A stretch of DNA of 64,000 bases, taken from Neospora caninum Liverpool. Its lineage: Eukaryota; Apicomplexa; Conoidasida; Eucoccidiorida; Sarcocystidae. The notes under the pieces were generated by a model. It saw nothing but the letters and a program-made list of their open reading frames with translations. It ran no database searches and had not been told where the DNA came from. The DNA lies in NCBI RefSeq assembly GCF_000208865.1, contig NC_018393.1, forward strand, positions 248,001-312,000. Direction: 5' to 3'. Below, piece after piece: positions 54,955 through 64,000 of the stretch; positions within the stretch are counted from its first letter, which is position 1; every line of letters begins with the position of its first letter. The translations under genes were made by a program, and so were the position numbers.

Positions 54955-57381
54955 ATGAGTCCGAAGAAGGCGGGAAAGCACATCGGGCGCGGGTCTACGC
55001 CTTCTCGACGGCGCGGGGGTAGGGGCAAGTCTGCCAAGGGCCAGCGGCGCACAAAGGTCCAGACTCGGCGGGCGAACGTGACGGCGGCTTCTTTCCTGGA
55101 GCGTTCTCGCCAGGAGATGATGCGCTACAATCTGGCACCGAAGAAGGCGAAGAAGAGCGCGTCCGTGAAGCATGCGCGGGGAAAGAAGCCGCGAGCGAAC
55201 GGCGCAAACGGCGTCGCTTCAGGGGGCAGACCCACGCATCTGCTGCCTGTGCGCGCCACCGGAACAGACGAGGTGGGGGAACAGGAGCTGTGGGCGAGTC
55301 TTCGGGCGTTCGACGAGGAGAATCGGCGCGTGGAGAGAGAGAGGGAAGAGCGGAGGCGAAAGAAGATGGGCGGACAGGCAGCCGACGGGCGAGAGACGGC
55401 TGAGACTGGGGCGGCAAAGGCGGAGACGGCGGAAGAACGCCGCGCAGGCAAAGAAGCCGCGCAGGGAGGGAGGGAACCAGAAGGGAAGAAAGTGACGGAG
55501 AGAGACTGGTCGCAACTGACGAGGAACGAAAGAAGGAAGTTGCGACTCCGAAAGGAACAGCTGGCTGCACAGAGCAGACGCCAGGCGAGCGCGGAGTCCG
55601 GCGCGCGAAAAGAGGAGACGCAACCGGAGAGCGAAAGGAATGGAAGAGCAAAAGTACCGCGGGCAGAGGAGATCCAACAGAGCGCTTCCGAGGAAAGAAC
55701 AGACGGCCAGGCAGAGAACGAGAGCAGCCTGGAGCTGGTGAAGACCGCGAAGAGATATCGCAGTGAAGTCCTAGACGACGAGGAGACGGTTTGCGAGAAG
55801 AAGAGAAGAGCTGATCCCCCACAGGCTGTCTCAAAAGAAGAAAAGGAGAAGACAAAAGGCGAAAAGAATCGGTCGGGGCAGTGCCCTATCATCCGACGAA
55901 AAGGAGAGACTTACGCCGCATTCACCAAACGCGTCGATGCATGGGCCAGGTAAACCATGGCAGCGACATGCACCAGCCGTCATTCTCTCGCATTTACGAA
56001 TATATATATATATATATATATGTATATGCTTTTAGGTAGACAGGTGGGCTTGTACCTTTCAGTAGATGTGTATCCATCATGGCACATGGATAGACTGGGC
56101 GTTGCGGTCCTCTTCTTTAATCTTTGCTCGCTTCGTCATTGCGTGCTGTGCTTTGTCGTGGGCTGCTTTCCTGTCGCGGGCCAGATGGAGGCTTTCGTGT
56201 TGCCTTCTCTGTCTCTTTTAGGGAGTCTCTTCGCACCAGTTCGCCGTCTGTTCCGGCGCCAACGGAGAGGAAGGCGAGCGCGCGAGAGTCGAGTCGCCGG
56301 CGGAGGTCTCCGGCTGAGGAAGCAGGTGCGGCCTCCAAGGCAGATGAGGAAGAGGAAAGCCGGGCAAAACGGCCAGTCTTTGGAGAGGTTGTCGACCGCC
56401 CTCCGGAGCTCAAGCAGTACAAGGACTCGTTTGCACGTTTTAAGGCGAAGGCGCAGTAAGTTTCACTGGGAGAGAGCGCAACAGCGGCAGACCCTGTTTT
56501 TCTCGCATCCACTGCGACAGGCGTCAGCAAGACAGCTATATTTACATCGTTTAACTTTATATGTTAAATAACACGCATTTAGAGGTTTGACAGTTTCTAG
56601 TAACCTATGGACAGTCGTTTCATCTCTGTGGGACGCGGTTGGGAGTTCGACACATCTCTGGAGTGGATGCCCACACCGCTTCTGTAGATCCTAGGCGTTC
56701 GAGTAGGGGGCATCATGTTTCGGCCGTGCATCACGCAGTCTCTCGAGGAGACTGAAACATCGTTTTTTTAGTGAAGGTGGTTGTGTACGTTTTTTGTTGT
56801 GTGCGTTTTTTCTCGTCATTTTCCGTGCCCGTGCCACGAGACGATCTTTCCTCTCGTTGCTCGGACTCGCTGCTAGCCGTTATGGTGTGGAATTCGGCAT
56901 CGACTAGACGGTAAAACCTATATATATATATATATATATATATGGGCGTCTTTCCTCTCGTCGCGGGAACTTCTGTCGTGTTGGCGCGGGAGGCTAAAGT
57001 TTTGATTCGGCAGTCTGTCTTTTTTCTTTCGTTTCTTCCTTCAACAGGAGTTCCTCCGCGCAGTCTTCAGCTCTGTCCCCGGCTTCTCCGCAGCTTGCGA
57101 AGGAGGGAACGGCTTCCAGGAAAAACCCCACGACAGATCAAGACGCGCCGTCTGGGGAACTGTCTCAGGCGTACGTCCAGCAGGTTCGAGCGGCGTACGC
57201 GACAGTGAAGGAAAAGAGACATGAGAAGGCAGGAGAAGCGAAACTGAAGAGAGGGAGAGAGAACAGTGGACAAGACACGTCGTATACGCGTCCGGGATGG
57301 ACGCCCTCTTCTTCTTCGCTCTACGACTCCCAGTGGGTAGGCGTGGGACGCTACAAGCCGTTGGGGAGTGAGCAGGAATGA
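54955..57381 (+). CDS. CCDC137-like basic nuclear/nucleolar protein
   Basis: Three exons in phase: 54955-55949, 56222-56455 and 57048-57381 (stop TGA), 520 residues. Four blocks occur in the same order as in vertebrate CCDC137: SRQEM followed by a basic run (residues 51-68), PIIRRKGETYAAFTKRV (near 315-331, cf. the KFKQRKGE block), FGEVVDRPPEL (near 385) and AYVQQVRAAYATVKEKR (near 451). The N terminus is strongly basic (GKHIGRGSTPSRRRGGRGK) and exon 1 has a long charged helix (ENRRVEREREERRRKK) and a basic NERRKLRLRKEQ segment. CCDC137 proteins are nucleolar or chromosome-periphery proteins linked to ribosome biogenesis; that role is transferred by family only. The homology is from remembered motifs, not from a search. 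Confidence 0.75.
56000..56021. repeat. (TA)n tract, CCDC137-like intron 1
   Basis: Alternating TA. Confidence 0.9.
56920..56943. repeat. (TA)n tract, CCDC137-like intron 2
   Basis: Alternating TA. Confidence 0.9.
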
Positions 57382-59474
57382 ACACGGAGTCGCGAGGGCG
57401 TTGATCACCAGGGAGAGAGGAGAAAGGAATGCCGAGAGACGTTATCTCCTGGACAGGCGGATCAAGGTCACGCGCCCAAAAATCCGCGAGGGAAATCCGG
57501 AGGGAAGGGAGCGGGGTGAACGAAATCTGTCGTTTTTCCCCAGTCCATGCACAGGGTAGACGAGGCAGAAAGTTCATGTCCCCGGAAGTTCGGCCAAGTT
57601 GCTGAACAGGAAAGTGCCCTTCTCTCGGTATTTCTTTTACCGCATGCTGCATTGTTTCAACCCGTCAAGCATTAGCGAAGAAACCACTTTTCATCACGTT
57701 GGTATGCCTGTCTCTCGACCGACCCACTGCTTCACATACATATATACAGGGAGAGAGGGCTTGTAGTTGAAAGTTTTAGGAGGGAAGCGTCGCAGGAGAC
57801 ACGCCGAGGGTGCTAGATTCTCGAGGTGTTTACTAGCGAAGATAGGGCCACAGAAAGTGCAGCGTGCAAGGTGGGTTTTGGAACTTTACGGCAAGGCGCC
57901 GTTACATCTAGTCCTGCAGAGGTTTGAAACCGACACGAAGTGGAAAGACTTTTACGCCTTACGTGCTTCTCATCAAGGACTTCAGAATCGTTTTGTACCG
58001 TCGAGATGGCTCTCTACGCAACAACGGGGGCCTAACACACTGGAGGAAAGTTCGTTGAAAACGGACGGCGAGCGTGACGTCCCTTTCAGGAGCATGCGCA
58101 CAAGAGCGTCGGGATTTTTCTGGCGTTTGCGCAGTTACACTGCAAAGAATCGAGGCAACACCATGGATGAGCGGTTTATAGCGAGGACCACAAGTGGCGG
58201 GTCCGCCTTTTTTGGAACCAGTGCAAGGCGCAGTCAGCAGTCAGAACAGTCGTTTGCACCTAGTGTATCCGTATGCGTTTTCGAGTACCGCGTGACAAGT
58301 GAGTCACCTATTTTCTCTCAGGAGTGTGGAGGGACAGTCGAGTTTTCTGAACGGATACTGAATATGACACCAGCTATAAGATGCAGAGAACCCAGTTTTT
58401 TTGTAGGATTCCTCATGTCGAAGCTACCGTGGAGGTTGTAGCGTAGCTGTCTATGAACTGTCGTATTTCCAGCGGGTGCGTAGTGGTGTTGATAGTGCAT
58501 CTCTCTTTCCTTGAGCTACGCAGTGGTGTTGATAGTGCATCTCTCTTCCCTTGAGCTACGCGGCAGAAGGCCATGAATCTACAAGAAAGAATCAAGGTGA
58601 CTGGCGCTTCAGCCTGTCACTTTTGTGAAGCTTCTTAAGTGTTGAAGTGGAGGAAATGAGTGCTGTTGTGAGGCCGACGATAGGGCTATATGGCAACGGA
58701 GTTCAATCGATTTCTTTGTCAACGAGCGCCGATCGCGCTTTTTTAAGAGACCCACCGCCCTGACGTGTTCATTCTTTTGATCCCTTTGACAAGCAATGCA
58801 CTGCACCGTAGAAACTGTGAAAAGTATTTGCAACACTCCAAAAACCCGATATGATAGTTGTTCAGACTGACATAGGAGCCATTCCGTTGTCCGAAAGATG
58901 AAGGCAGAAAGCGGGATGGGCTACCCAACAGAACACCCCATCAGAGCAGCTTCATCGAGCCCTGTCATGCAAAAAGATGATCCCCGGTCGGTCCTGCGTT
59001 TCCTTCTCGCTCGGACGTCTCGTTCCTTGGAAATTTCTTGCCAAAACGGGTAACGGGACAGGTGAAAAACATTCACGGTTTTGGTGGGCATTTTAGAGAC
59101 TCTGTTTCGCCCTCGCACGGTTCCCCGCACAGACAGGTGTTCAATTTCGTACGTTCACGCTTCAGAAGATCCTGCTTTCCTCAAAATATGAAAACGTAAC
59201 TTGACGTGTGTATGTTCCTCGGCACAGGCGCGGTTTGTGCTCACCTGACACTGGAAATAAAGGATGGTTCGCCTTCGATTTGAACGACAAAAGGAGGCGA
59301 GCCTGACAGTGAATCATCGTTTGTATTTCTGTTCCTAGAGCGGCTGGGCTGCGAATTCTTCCTGTGTAGCTTCCAGCGTGCAAGGTGAAAACTGCCATTA
59401 CGGCATCGCGGGAAGCGGCGGACTTCATTAACGATACGTGCAAGCAGAGGAGTATACAGTGGAGCAAGAAACAG
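57382..59474. other. Intergenic, tail-to-tail; tandem duplication inside
   Basis: Holds the 3' UTRs of the CCDC137-like gene (+) and the Dpy-30 gene (-). A frame on + is open for 224 codons (57767-58441), but its first ATG is at 58094 and no domain is visible, so I do not call it a gene. A 40-bp tandem duplication lies at 58482-58561. Confidence 0.4.
58482..58561. repeat. 40-bp direct tandem duplication
   Basis: Two adjacent copies beginning AGTGGTGTTGATAGTGCAT, differing by about one substitution (CTTTCC versus CTTCCC). Recent duplication in intergenic DNA. Confidence 0.92.
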
Positions 59475-59921
59475 TTAGATGCCTCTGCCTAGGAGGGCGG
59501 AGAGCGCGGCAGAATCGGCCGGAGACGCACTCACACTTTCCCGGGCAGCGTACTTAGGACCATTTTCTAGTAGCCAGTGAGCAAGAAATTCAACGGGTTG
59601 TTCAGGGCGTTCATTCACAAGAACTGTCAGAGCAGGCAGAAGGGCGGGCACAACCATAAGATCTAGGTACTGGCGGATGGGCAAAGACTGAACACTCAAT
59701 TTTGGAGCTCTCTCCCCGAGAGCCACACGGTCTATCTCCGACATGTTCCTCTGTCGCGCAACTGTCGACGAGGGATCCAAAGAGGCGGGAGGCGCCACGT
59801 GCCCGTTCTCCCCCGTGTGACTGCCAATCTCAGCAGAAACGCTTTCTCCCCCCCCACTGACGGAGCCCCGGGTTTCGGGCGCAGAAGAAAGTACCGAAGT
59901 TCTCATTTTGGCAGTTGACAA
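59475..59921 (-). CDS. Dpy-30 domain protein
   Basis: Single exon, 148 residues, ATG at 59921, TAA at 59475-59477. Residues 80-123 form a clear Dpy-30 motif: LPIRQYLDLMVVPALLPAL, then NERPEQPVEFLAHWLLEN. The motif is a two-helix dimerisation and docking module of the RIIa type. In COMPASS/MLL complexes DPY30 binds Ash2L and supports H3K4 methylation; Dpy-30 motifs also occur in axonemal and adenylate-kinase-like proteins. The first 75 residues are Ser/Gly-rich and unique. At 148 residues it is longer than the canonical 99-residue DPY30 but carries no second domain, which favours the COMPASS-type subunit over an axonemal fusion, though this is inference. Introns cannot be excluded in the 5' UTR. 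Confidence 0.85.
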   Translation of the reverse strand: MSTAKMRTSVLSSAPETRGSVSGGGESVSAEIGSHTGENGHVAPPASLDPSSTVARQRNMSEIDRVALGERAPKLSVQSLPIRQYLDLMVVPALLPALTVLVNERPEQPVEFLAHWLLENGPKYAARESVSASPADSAALSALLGRGI

Positions 59922-61910
59922 GAAATGGAAGCGAACGCTCGTAAGGACTTTTACTGGAACGGGTTGTTAGTCTTCACGAATAAATCCAGAAGAGAGGGAC
60001 TTGTAGACAGATTTAGGAGCGGACCGCCCGTCCGAGCAGGAACACAGAAAGCCGACTTGGAGGCGTGATTCCGCCAGCAAACGGGTCCCAGAGAATCGCG
60101 TATTCGAGTAAACCAGAAAAGGCAGCTGCGACTCGCGCGATAGACCTTGACGCTGGTTCCCGGGGCCGAGCATGACAAGGTGTGTAGGTACACCAGCGGG
60201 CTATCAAGGGGCGGGCCGAAAGAGCCGGCGACAGACCCCGAACTGTCTTGTCGGCTTCTGAAACGGCCAAGACAAGAAACACCGGGAATCGCGCGTGTCT
60301 TTCAGTGTTTGGGTGGCGTGACGACAGATCTAAGGCACCGCCTGCAACAGGTTACCAAGCAGTGGCTGTTGGACGTAGGCGAGTCTTTCCGCCAGAGAAG
60401 CAAAGGACAGAACAAAGAAACATGATACTCGTCACGCAAACTGCTTTCCTACGCATTTCGACTGTTCCCTTGGAAACTCTAGCCAAAAAGATGACAAACC
60501 TGTTACCAACTGCGGCCGCCTGCGCAAAGGTGACCTTGGCAGTAGTCAGCGCACACTAGATGCAGCGCAATCGAAAAACGGGGGCATGCCGCTCCGTGGT
60601 CTCAACAGGGCCGATGAGATTTTTCGTTCAGCATACTGAGCCACTGACTTGTTCGGATATGCACAGCCATGGACAGGCTTGCTCGCGTTCTTGCACTTTT
60701 TCCACAAGTCTGAGTATGTTTTGGACTCTGGAGGCCTTACGGTGAGGATGACAGCAGATGGGAGAAGAGGCCGGGGTTTCATTACCTGCAGCGTCAACGG
60801 TCATTCCATATCGCGGGTTTCGAACACTGGCTGCATCGTCTGTGTGCTTGTAACATGCCATGTTTAGTTACGCAGCCACCTTCCTACTCTATCCCAAAGA
60901 CCATTCTTTACAGGAGCCACGGTGAGTTCTCGAAAATATTCCTAGAGGTCTTGTCGACGGTCCGGATCCGCTGCTGTGCCACTCCCCGAGACGGGTTCCA
61001 TCGCACACGGAACCTGTGTGTGATGACCCATGATGATTCGTGCTCTGTTCCGAGACTGCGGAGTTGCCAGCACGCAGAGACTTGTGGTTTCTCGGTGCCT
61101 AACCATGGCAAGCACACCTTTTTGAAATCCACAAGGACCTTTCCAGAAATCAGACAGTAGCGGTGCATGGCCACTGCCATTGCTTGCAACATGATACAAA
61201 ACAGTTCACCTCCGGAACCCGTCGGCTGGAAAACTCATCCGTCTGGGTGACGTGTCTTCCCTGACTTCCGCATGCTCTAGTCGCTTTTCTCCTTTGAAAT
61301 GTTACCCTGTTCCTCCAATTCACGCCGGTGTTATGAAAGCATCGAAATACCAGGTCAGGCCAGCGTGGTCCGCATTCCATCGAGTGTCAAAAAAGTTGCC
61401 GACACAGCCCAAGCGACAGCATTTCCTACATTGGAGCTAATGCGTCACCGGGCTGACTTCATATGGATGCCAGGAACTTTAGAGGTGGCCAAAGAGAGCT
61501 GCGAGATGTCCAGAAAGTAGAATCTCAAAAACAAGCTGCGTTGGGGCTCTTCATTAGGCAACTTCCAAAAGTGCACACGCAACGAAGGAACGAGAGCTGT
61601 ACTGTGGCTTTCAAAAATAACAAACTCTCCCGAGATATCTAAGAAGCGAGTGAGGGATCTATGACGAGAGTGTTTGTGGCTTTTCGGTAGTCGGAGCACC
61701 CTGGACAGCTCAGCTACACACCAAGCAGGTCATCCGATCTTCCACGCAACGCTGAAATCTGGATGGCAGTATACGGTTAATATCTCCCACAGGTTTGCAC
61801 CCGAGGAAGTCATGCCTGTGTATGTTAACGGCGATGAGAGTCGAGAACAAGAAAACACATAACGTAGCAAGTTCATCAGGAGATGATGCATGGAGCAGAA
61901 ACTCGCATTG
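59922..61910. other. Intergenic; Dpy-30 promoter and SulP 3' UTR
   Basis: About 2 kb between two - strand genes. Only short open frames are present and none shows a domain. No repeat of note was seen. Confidence 0.45.
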
Positions 61911-64000
61911 TTAGCATGGAAGTTTCATCATATCAACGATGGGGGGAATGGTATGGGGTCCAGCTCCTTCATCAATGGCTCTTTCCACAATATCGATCTG
62001 AGCAAATTCAAACATGCGACCGGCTTTAATTATCATTTTCTTGTCGCCGCGTTGCATCCCGACCACCCGCACACGTTTGTTTTTCTTCCGATAACGCGCC
62101 GCTATTGTATCTAAGGTCTCCATGGCACCGAAGTCGAAAAGTTGACAGGCGTCGCCAGTCAGTTCGAATACGACAGAAGGCGGGTCATGTTCGATATCAA
62201 AGGATCTCAGAAGCTTCCGTTTCGTGAGGAAGAAAATTGGACCCTTCACACGATAATATTTGATTCCAGATTCAGGATCGACACGGCTCGTTATTGATAA
62301 GCGAGATCCATTCTTCCAGGCAAACACGCAAGCAGAGATACACACTCCGGAAAAAATAGCGGTGCCTATGTCGGCGGAAATGGCAATGATCGTCGTCAGG
62401 AGCATCACAAATGCATCACTTCTGCAGATTTTCCGTTGAAGGACTGGATGCTTCTGTCGCAGTCGAGCCGGGAGAAATGATGCAAACATGGCAGCTACGG
62501 CACGCCACTGGAAAGCATGATAGGCAGTGTACATAATAATTCCAGCAAGACCACCTAAAGGGACGTACTCTAGCAAATACGTGCTCGCAGCAACGAGGGC
62601 CAAGTTGACAAGGGCACAAAACACGGATGATTCTCGGCCCTTCCCCCCTACCTTTAGATTCAAGAGCGATGGCGACGGCGCTGTAGAGCCTGGTAGCGCC
62701 CCGAGGAAGCAAGCCATCGTGTTGGCTGCTCCGACACTTACTAGATGTTGATCTGGTTCACTTCGCATATTTCCCACTTTATCAGACATCATGTCCACTG
62801 TAATCAGTGTCGAAATGTAATTCACCATAACAAGCGCTAGGGTCAACTCGAGCATCGTCATTAGATTGGAGGGCTGCATGTAGAAGGAAAGCGGTTTGAT
62901 ATTCTCCGGTGTAAGGAAAAACGGTTTCGGCCATAAGTCTCCTTCTGTCATGGTAGAGAGCGAAGCCACAGTTTTTGTCTGCATACGCGCGATGCGACGG
63001 ACGAAAACAAACTCAATAAAGCTACTGAGGGCAATCGCAAGGATGGATGATGGAATGAAGCGGTTTACCCTGATACCTGGGATTTTCTCCCAGCAGCACA
63101 TTACCCCAAACACAACAATAATCATTAGTAGAACCCAGAGCCATTCATAACCTGTCGATGTCACCGGATCGAATCGAAATGTTTCGACTTGCGCTCTGAC
63201 ATTCAGAATCGCGACTGCGTTCAAATATCCGACAATCGTAGCGCTTGGTACGAATTGTGAAAACCGTGACAGGCGCATTAAGCCAAGCAAGAAGCAGCAG
63301 AAGCCAGCAAGAACAAGCGCAGGGAATATAAATTCAAGACCCTCTTCGTGACACACACCTGTCGCTTCATCACACGTTGTCCTCGTTACCTTTGCAAGAG
63401 TCACCGCGAGACTGGACGTGACCGTGGTTATGGACAGTGGGCTGCCTCCGAAAATTGCAGATATGAGACCTGTAATCCATGCGCCATGGAGTGCTGCTGC
63501 AACTGGAACATTTGCGACGATCGCACAGGTCATTGTTGCAGGCAGCTGAGACATTGGAACGGCCAACCCAGACTTGAGCTCTCCGAAGTAGTAACTCAAA
63601 GTTGCGCGTGGCTGGGCCTGAAATCCCCATCCCCATGTGACGCCTTTAAGACTCTCTAGTGCACTCGAGCAACTGCACACCCCGTCGTCTTCATTTGGGT
63701 GCGTGTCCTTCCCGTTTGTGTAACTGTCTCCGTCACTGTCAGTTTCTTTGGAAGTCGGGAACAGTGACTCGGTCCGATTAAGGCTGTAACACCGACAAGG
63801 CGGAGACCTCTCACTGTCGTCGTCACTATCACTGCTCGCCGAATTTCCACGAAAAAAGTTTCTCCTTTTCTCTCCATGGCGTGTGTCTAAGGACTCGAAA
63901 CTGCACGTTTTTTCGTCGATGGGACGCGTCGAGTTATTAATACCACTGCCGGGAGCAGCGCTCGTCTGCTCTCCAGAAGTTCGTACACCCAGTGGTAAGA
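61911..64000 (-). CDS. SulP/SLC26-family anion transporter, 5'-partial
   Basis: Open without a stop from the window end at 64000 down to TAA at 61911-61913, about 695 codons visible; the start codon is upstream of the window on the - strand. The visible N-terminal part is a hydrophilic acidic/Ser-rich cytoplasmic tail (SSDSDDDSERS). It is followed by the transmembrane core: GELKSGLAVPMSQLPATM, FGGSPLSITTVTSSLAVTLAKV (the GGS..xSGPTA-type half-helix region), FVPSATIVGYLNAVAIL, GALPGSTAPSPSLLNLKVGG, LEYVPLGGLAGIIMYTAYHAF and IGTAIFSGVCISA. A C-terminal STAS domain follows (VVFELTGDACQLFDFGAMETLDTI). SulP proteins move sulfate, bicarbonate, chloride or other anions; the substrate and membrane here are unknown. 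No introns occur in the visible part, unlike the housekeeping genes to its left. Confidence 0.92.
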   Translation of the reverse strand, partial: LPLGVRTSGEQTSAAPGSGINNSTRPIDEKTCSFESLDTRHGEKRRNFFRGNSASSDSDDDSERSPPCRCYSLNRTESLFPTSKETDSDGDSYTNGKDTHPNEDDGVCSCSSALESLKGVTWGWGFQAQPRATLSYYFGELKSGLAVPMSQLPATMTCAIVANVPVAAALHGAWITGLISAIFGGSPLSITTVTSSLAVTLAKVTRTTCDEATGVCHEEGLEFIFPALVLAGFCCFLLGLMRLSRFSQFVPSATIVGYLNAVAILNVRAQVETFRFDPVTSTGYEWLWVLLMIIVVFGVMCCWEKIPGIRVNRFIPSSILAIALSSFIEFVFVRRIARMQTKTVASLSTMTEGDLWPKPFFLTPENIKPLSFYMQPSNLMTMLELTLALVMVNYISTLITVDMMSDKVGNMRSEPDQHLVSVGAANTMACFLGALPGSTAPSPSLLNLKVGGKGRESSVFCALVNLALVAASTYLLEYVPLGGLAGIIMYTAYHAFQWRAVAAMFASFLPARLRQKHPVLQRKICRSDAFVMLLTTIIAISADIGTAIFSGVCISACVFAWKNGSRLSITSRVDPESGIKYYRVKGPIFFLTKRKLLRSFDIEHDPPSVVFELTGDACQLFDFGAMETLDTIAARYRKKNKRVRVVGMQRGDKKMIIKAGRMFEFAQIDIVERAIDEGAGPHTIPPIVDMMKLPC

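Overview
The window looks like nuclear DNA of a tissue-cyst-forming coccidian (Sarcocystidae: Toxoplasma gondii, Hammondia or Neospora; I cannot choose between them). The evidence is two SAG1-related (SRS-type) GPI-anchored surface protein genes, a probable ApiAP2-type regulator with long low-complexity stretches, intron-rich housekeeping genes with GT..AG introns of about 100-700 bases, very many (TA)n tracts confined to introns and intergenic DNA, and frequent TGCATGC words. Genes are well spaced and lie on both strands, as expected of a eukaryote. No operons, insertion sequences or CRISPR arrays are visible.

Layout. 1-7705 (+): 3' part of a giant single-exon gene, probable AP2-domain nuclear protein. 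7706-9604: no gene seen. 9605-10147 and 12722-13243 (both -): tandem pair of small SRS-like surface proteins. 13244-15676: nothing convincing. 15677-24196 (-): a 12-exon gene for an FAD/NAD(P)-dependent oxidoreductase fused to selenophosphate synthetase (SelD); I reconstructed every exon and the phases agree throughout (1,288 codons). 26146-28724 (+): five-exon coatomer zeta subunit. 30372-46110 (-): very large 13-exon ECM29-type proteasome adaptor built of HEAT-like repeats. 47472-49121 (+): DTW-domain tRNA-uridine aminocarboxypropyltransferase. 51645-54746 (+): 1,033-residue unknown protein ending in a CaaX prenylation box. 54955-57381 (+): three-exon CCDC137-like basic nuclear protein. 59475-59921 (-): Dpy-30 domain protein. 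61911-64000 (-): SulP/SLC26 anion transporter with STAS domain, 5' end beyond the window.

Functionally this is a normal mixed chromosome segment rather than a pathway cluster: selenium metabolism (SelD fusion), COPI traffic (zeta-COP), proteasome quality control (ECM29), tRNA modification (DTW), chromatin or axoneme (Dpy-30), anion transport (SulP) and host-facing antigens (SRS pair). Head-to-head pairs (SelD/zeta-COP, 1.9 kb apart; ECM29/DTW, 1.4 kb apart) may share promoter regions. The least ordinary items are the SelD fusion, the two-cysteine SRS pair, the CaaX protein with a hairpin just upstream of its start, and an ECM29 intron that is a stop-free multiple of three.
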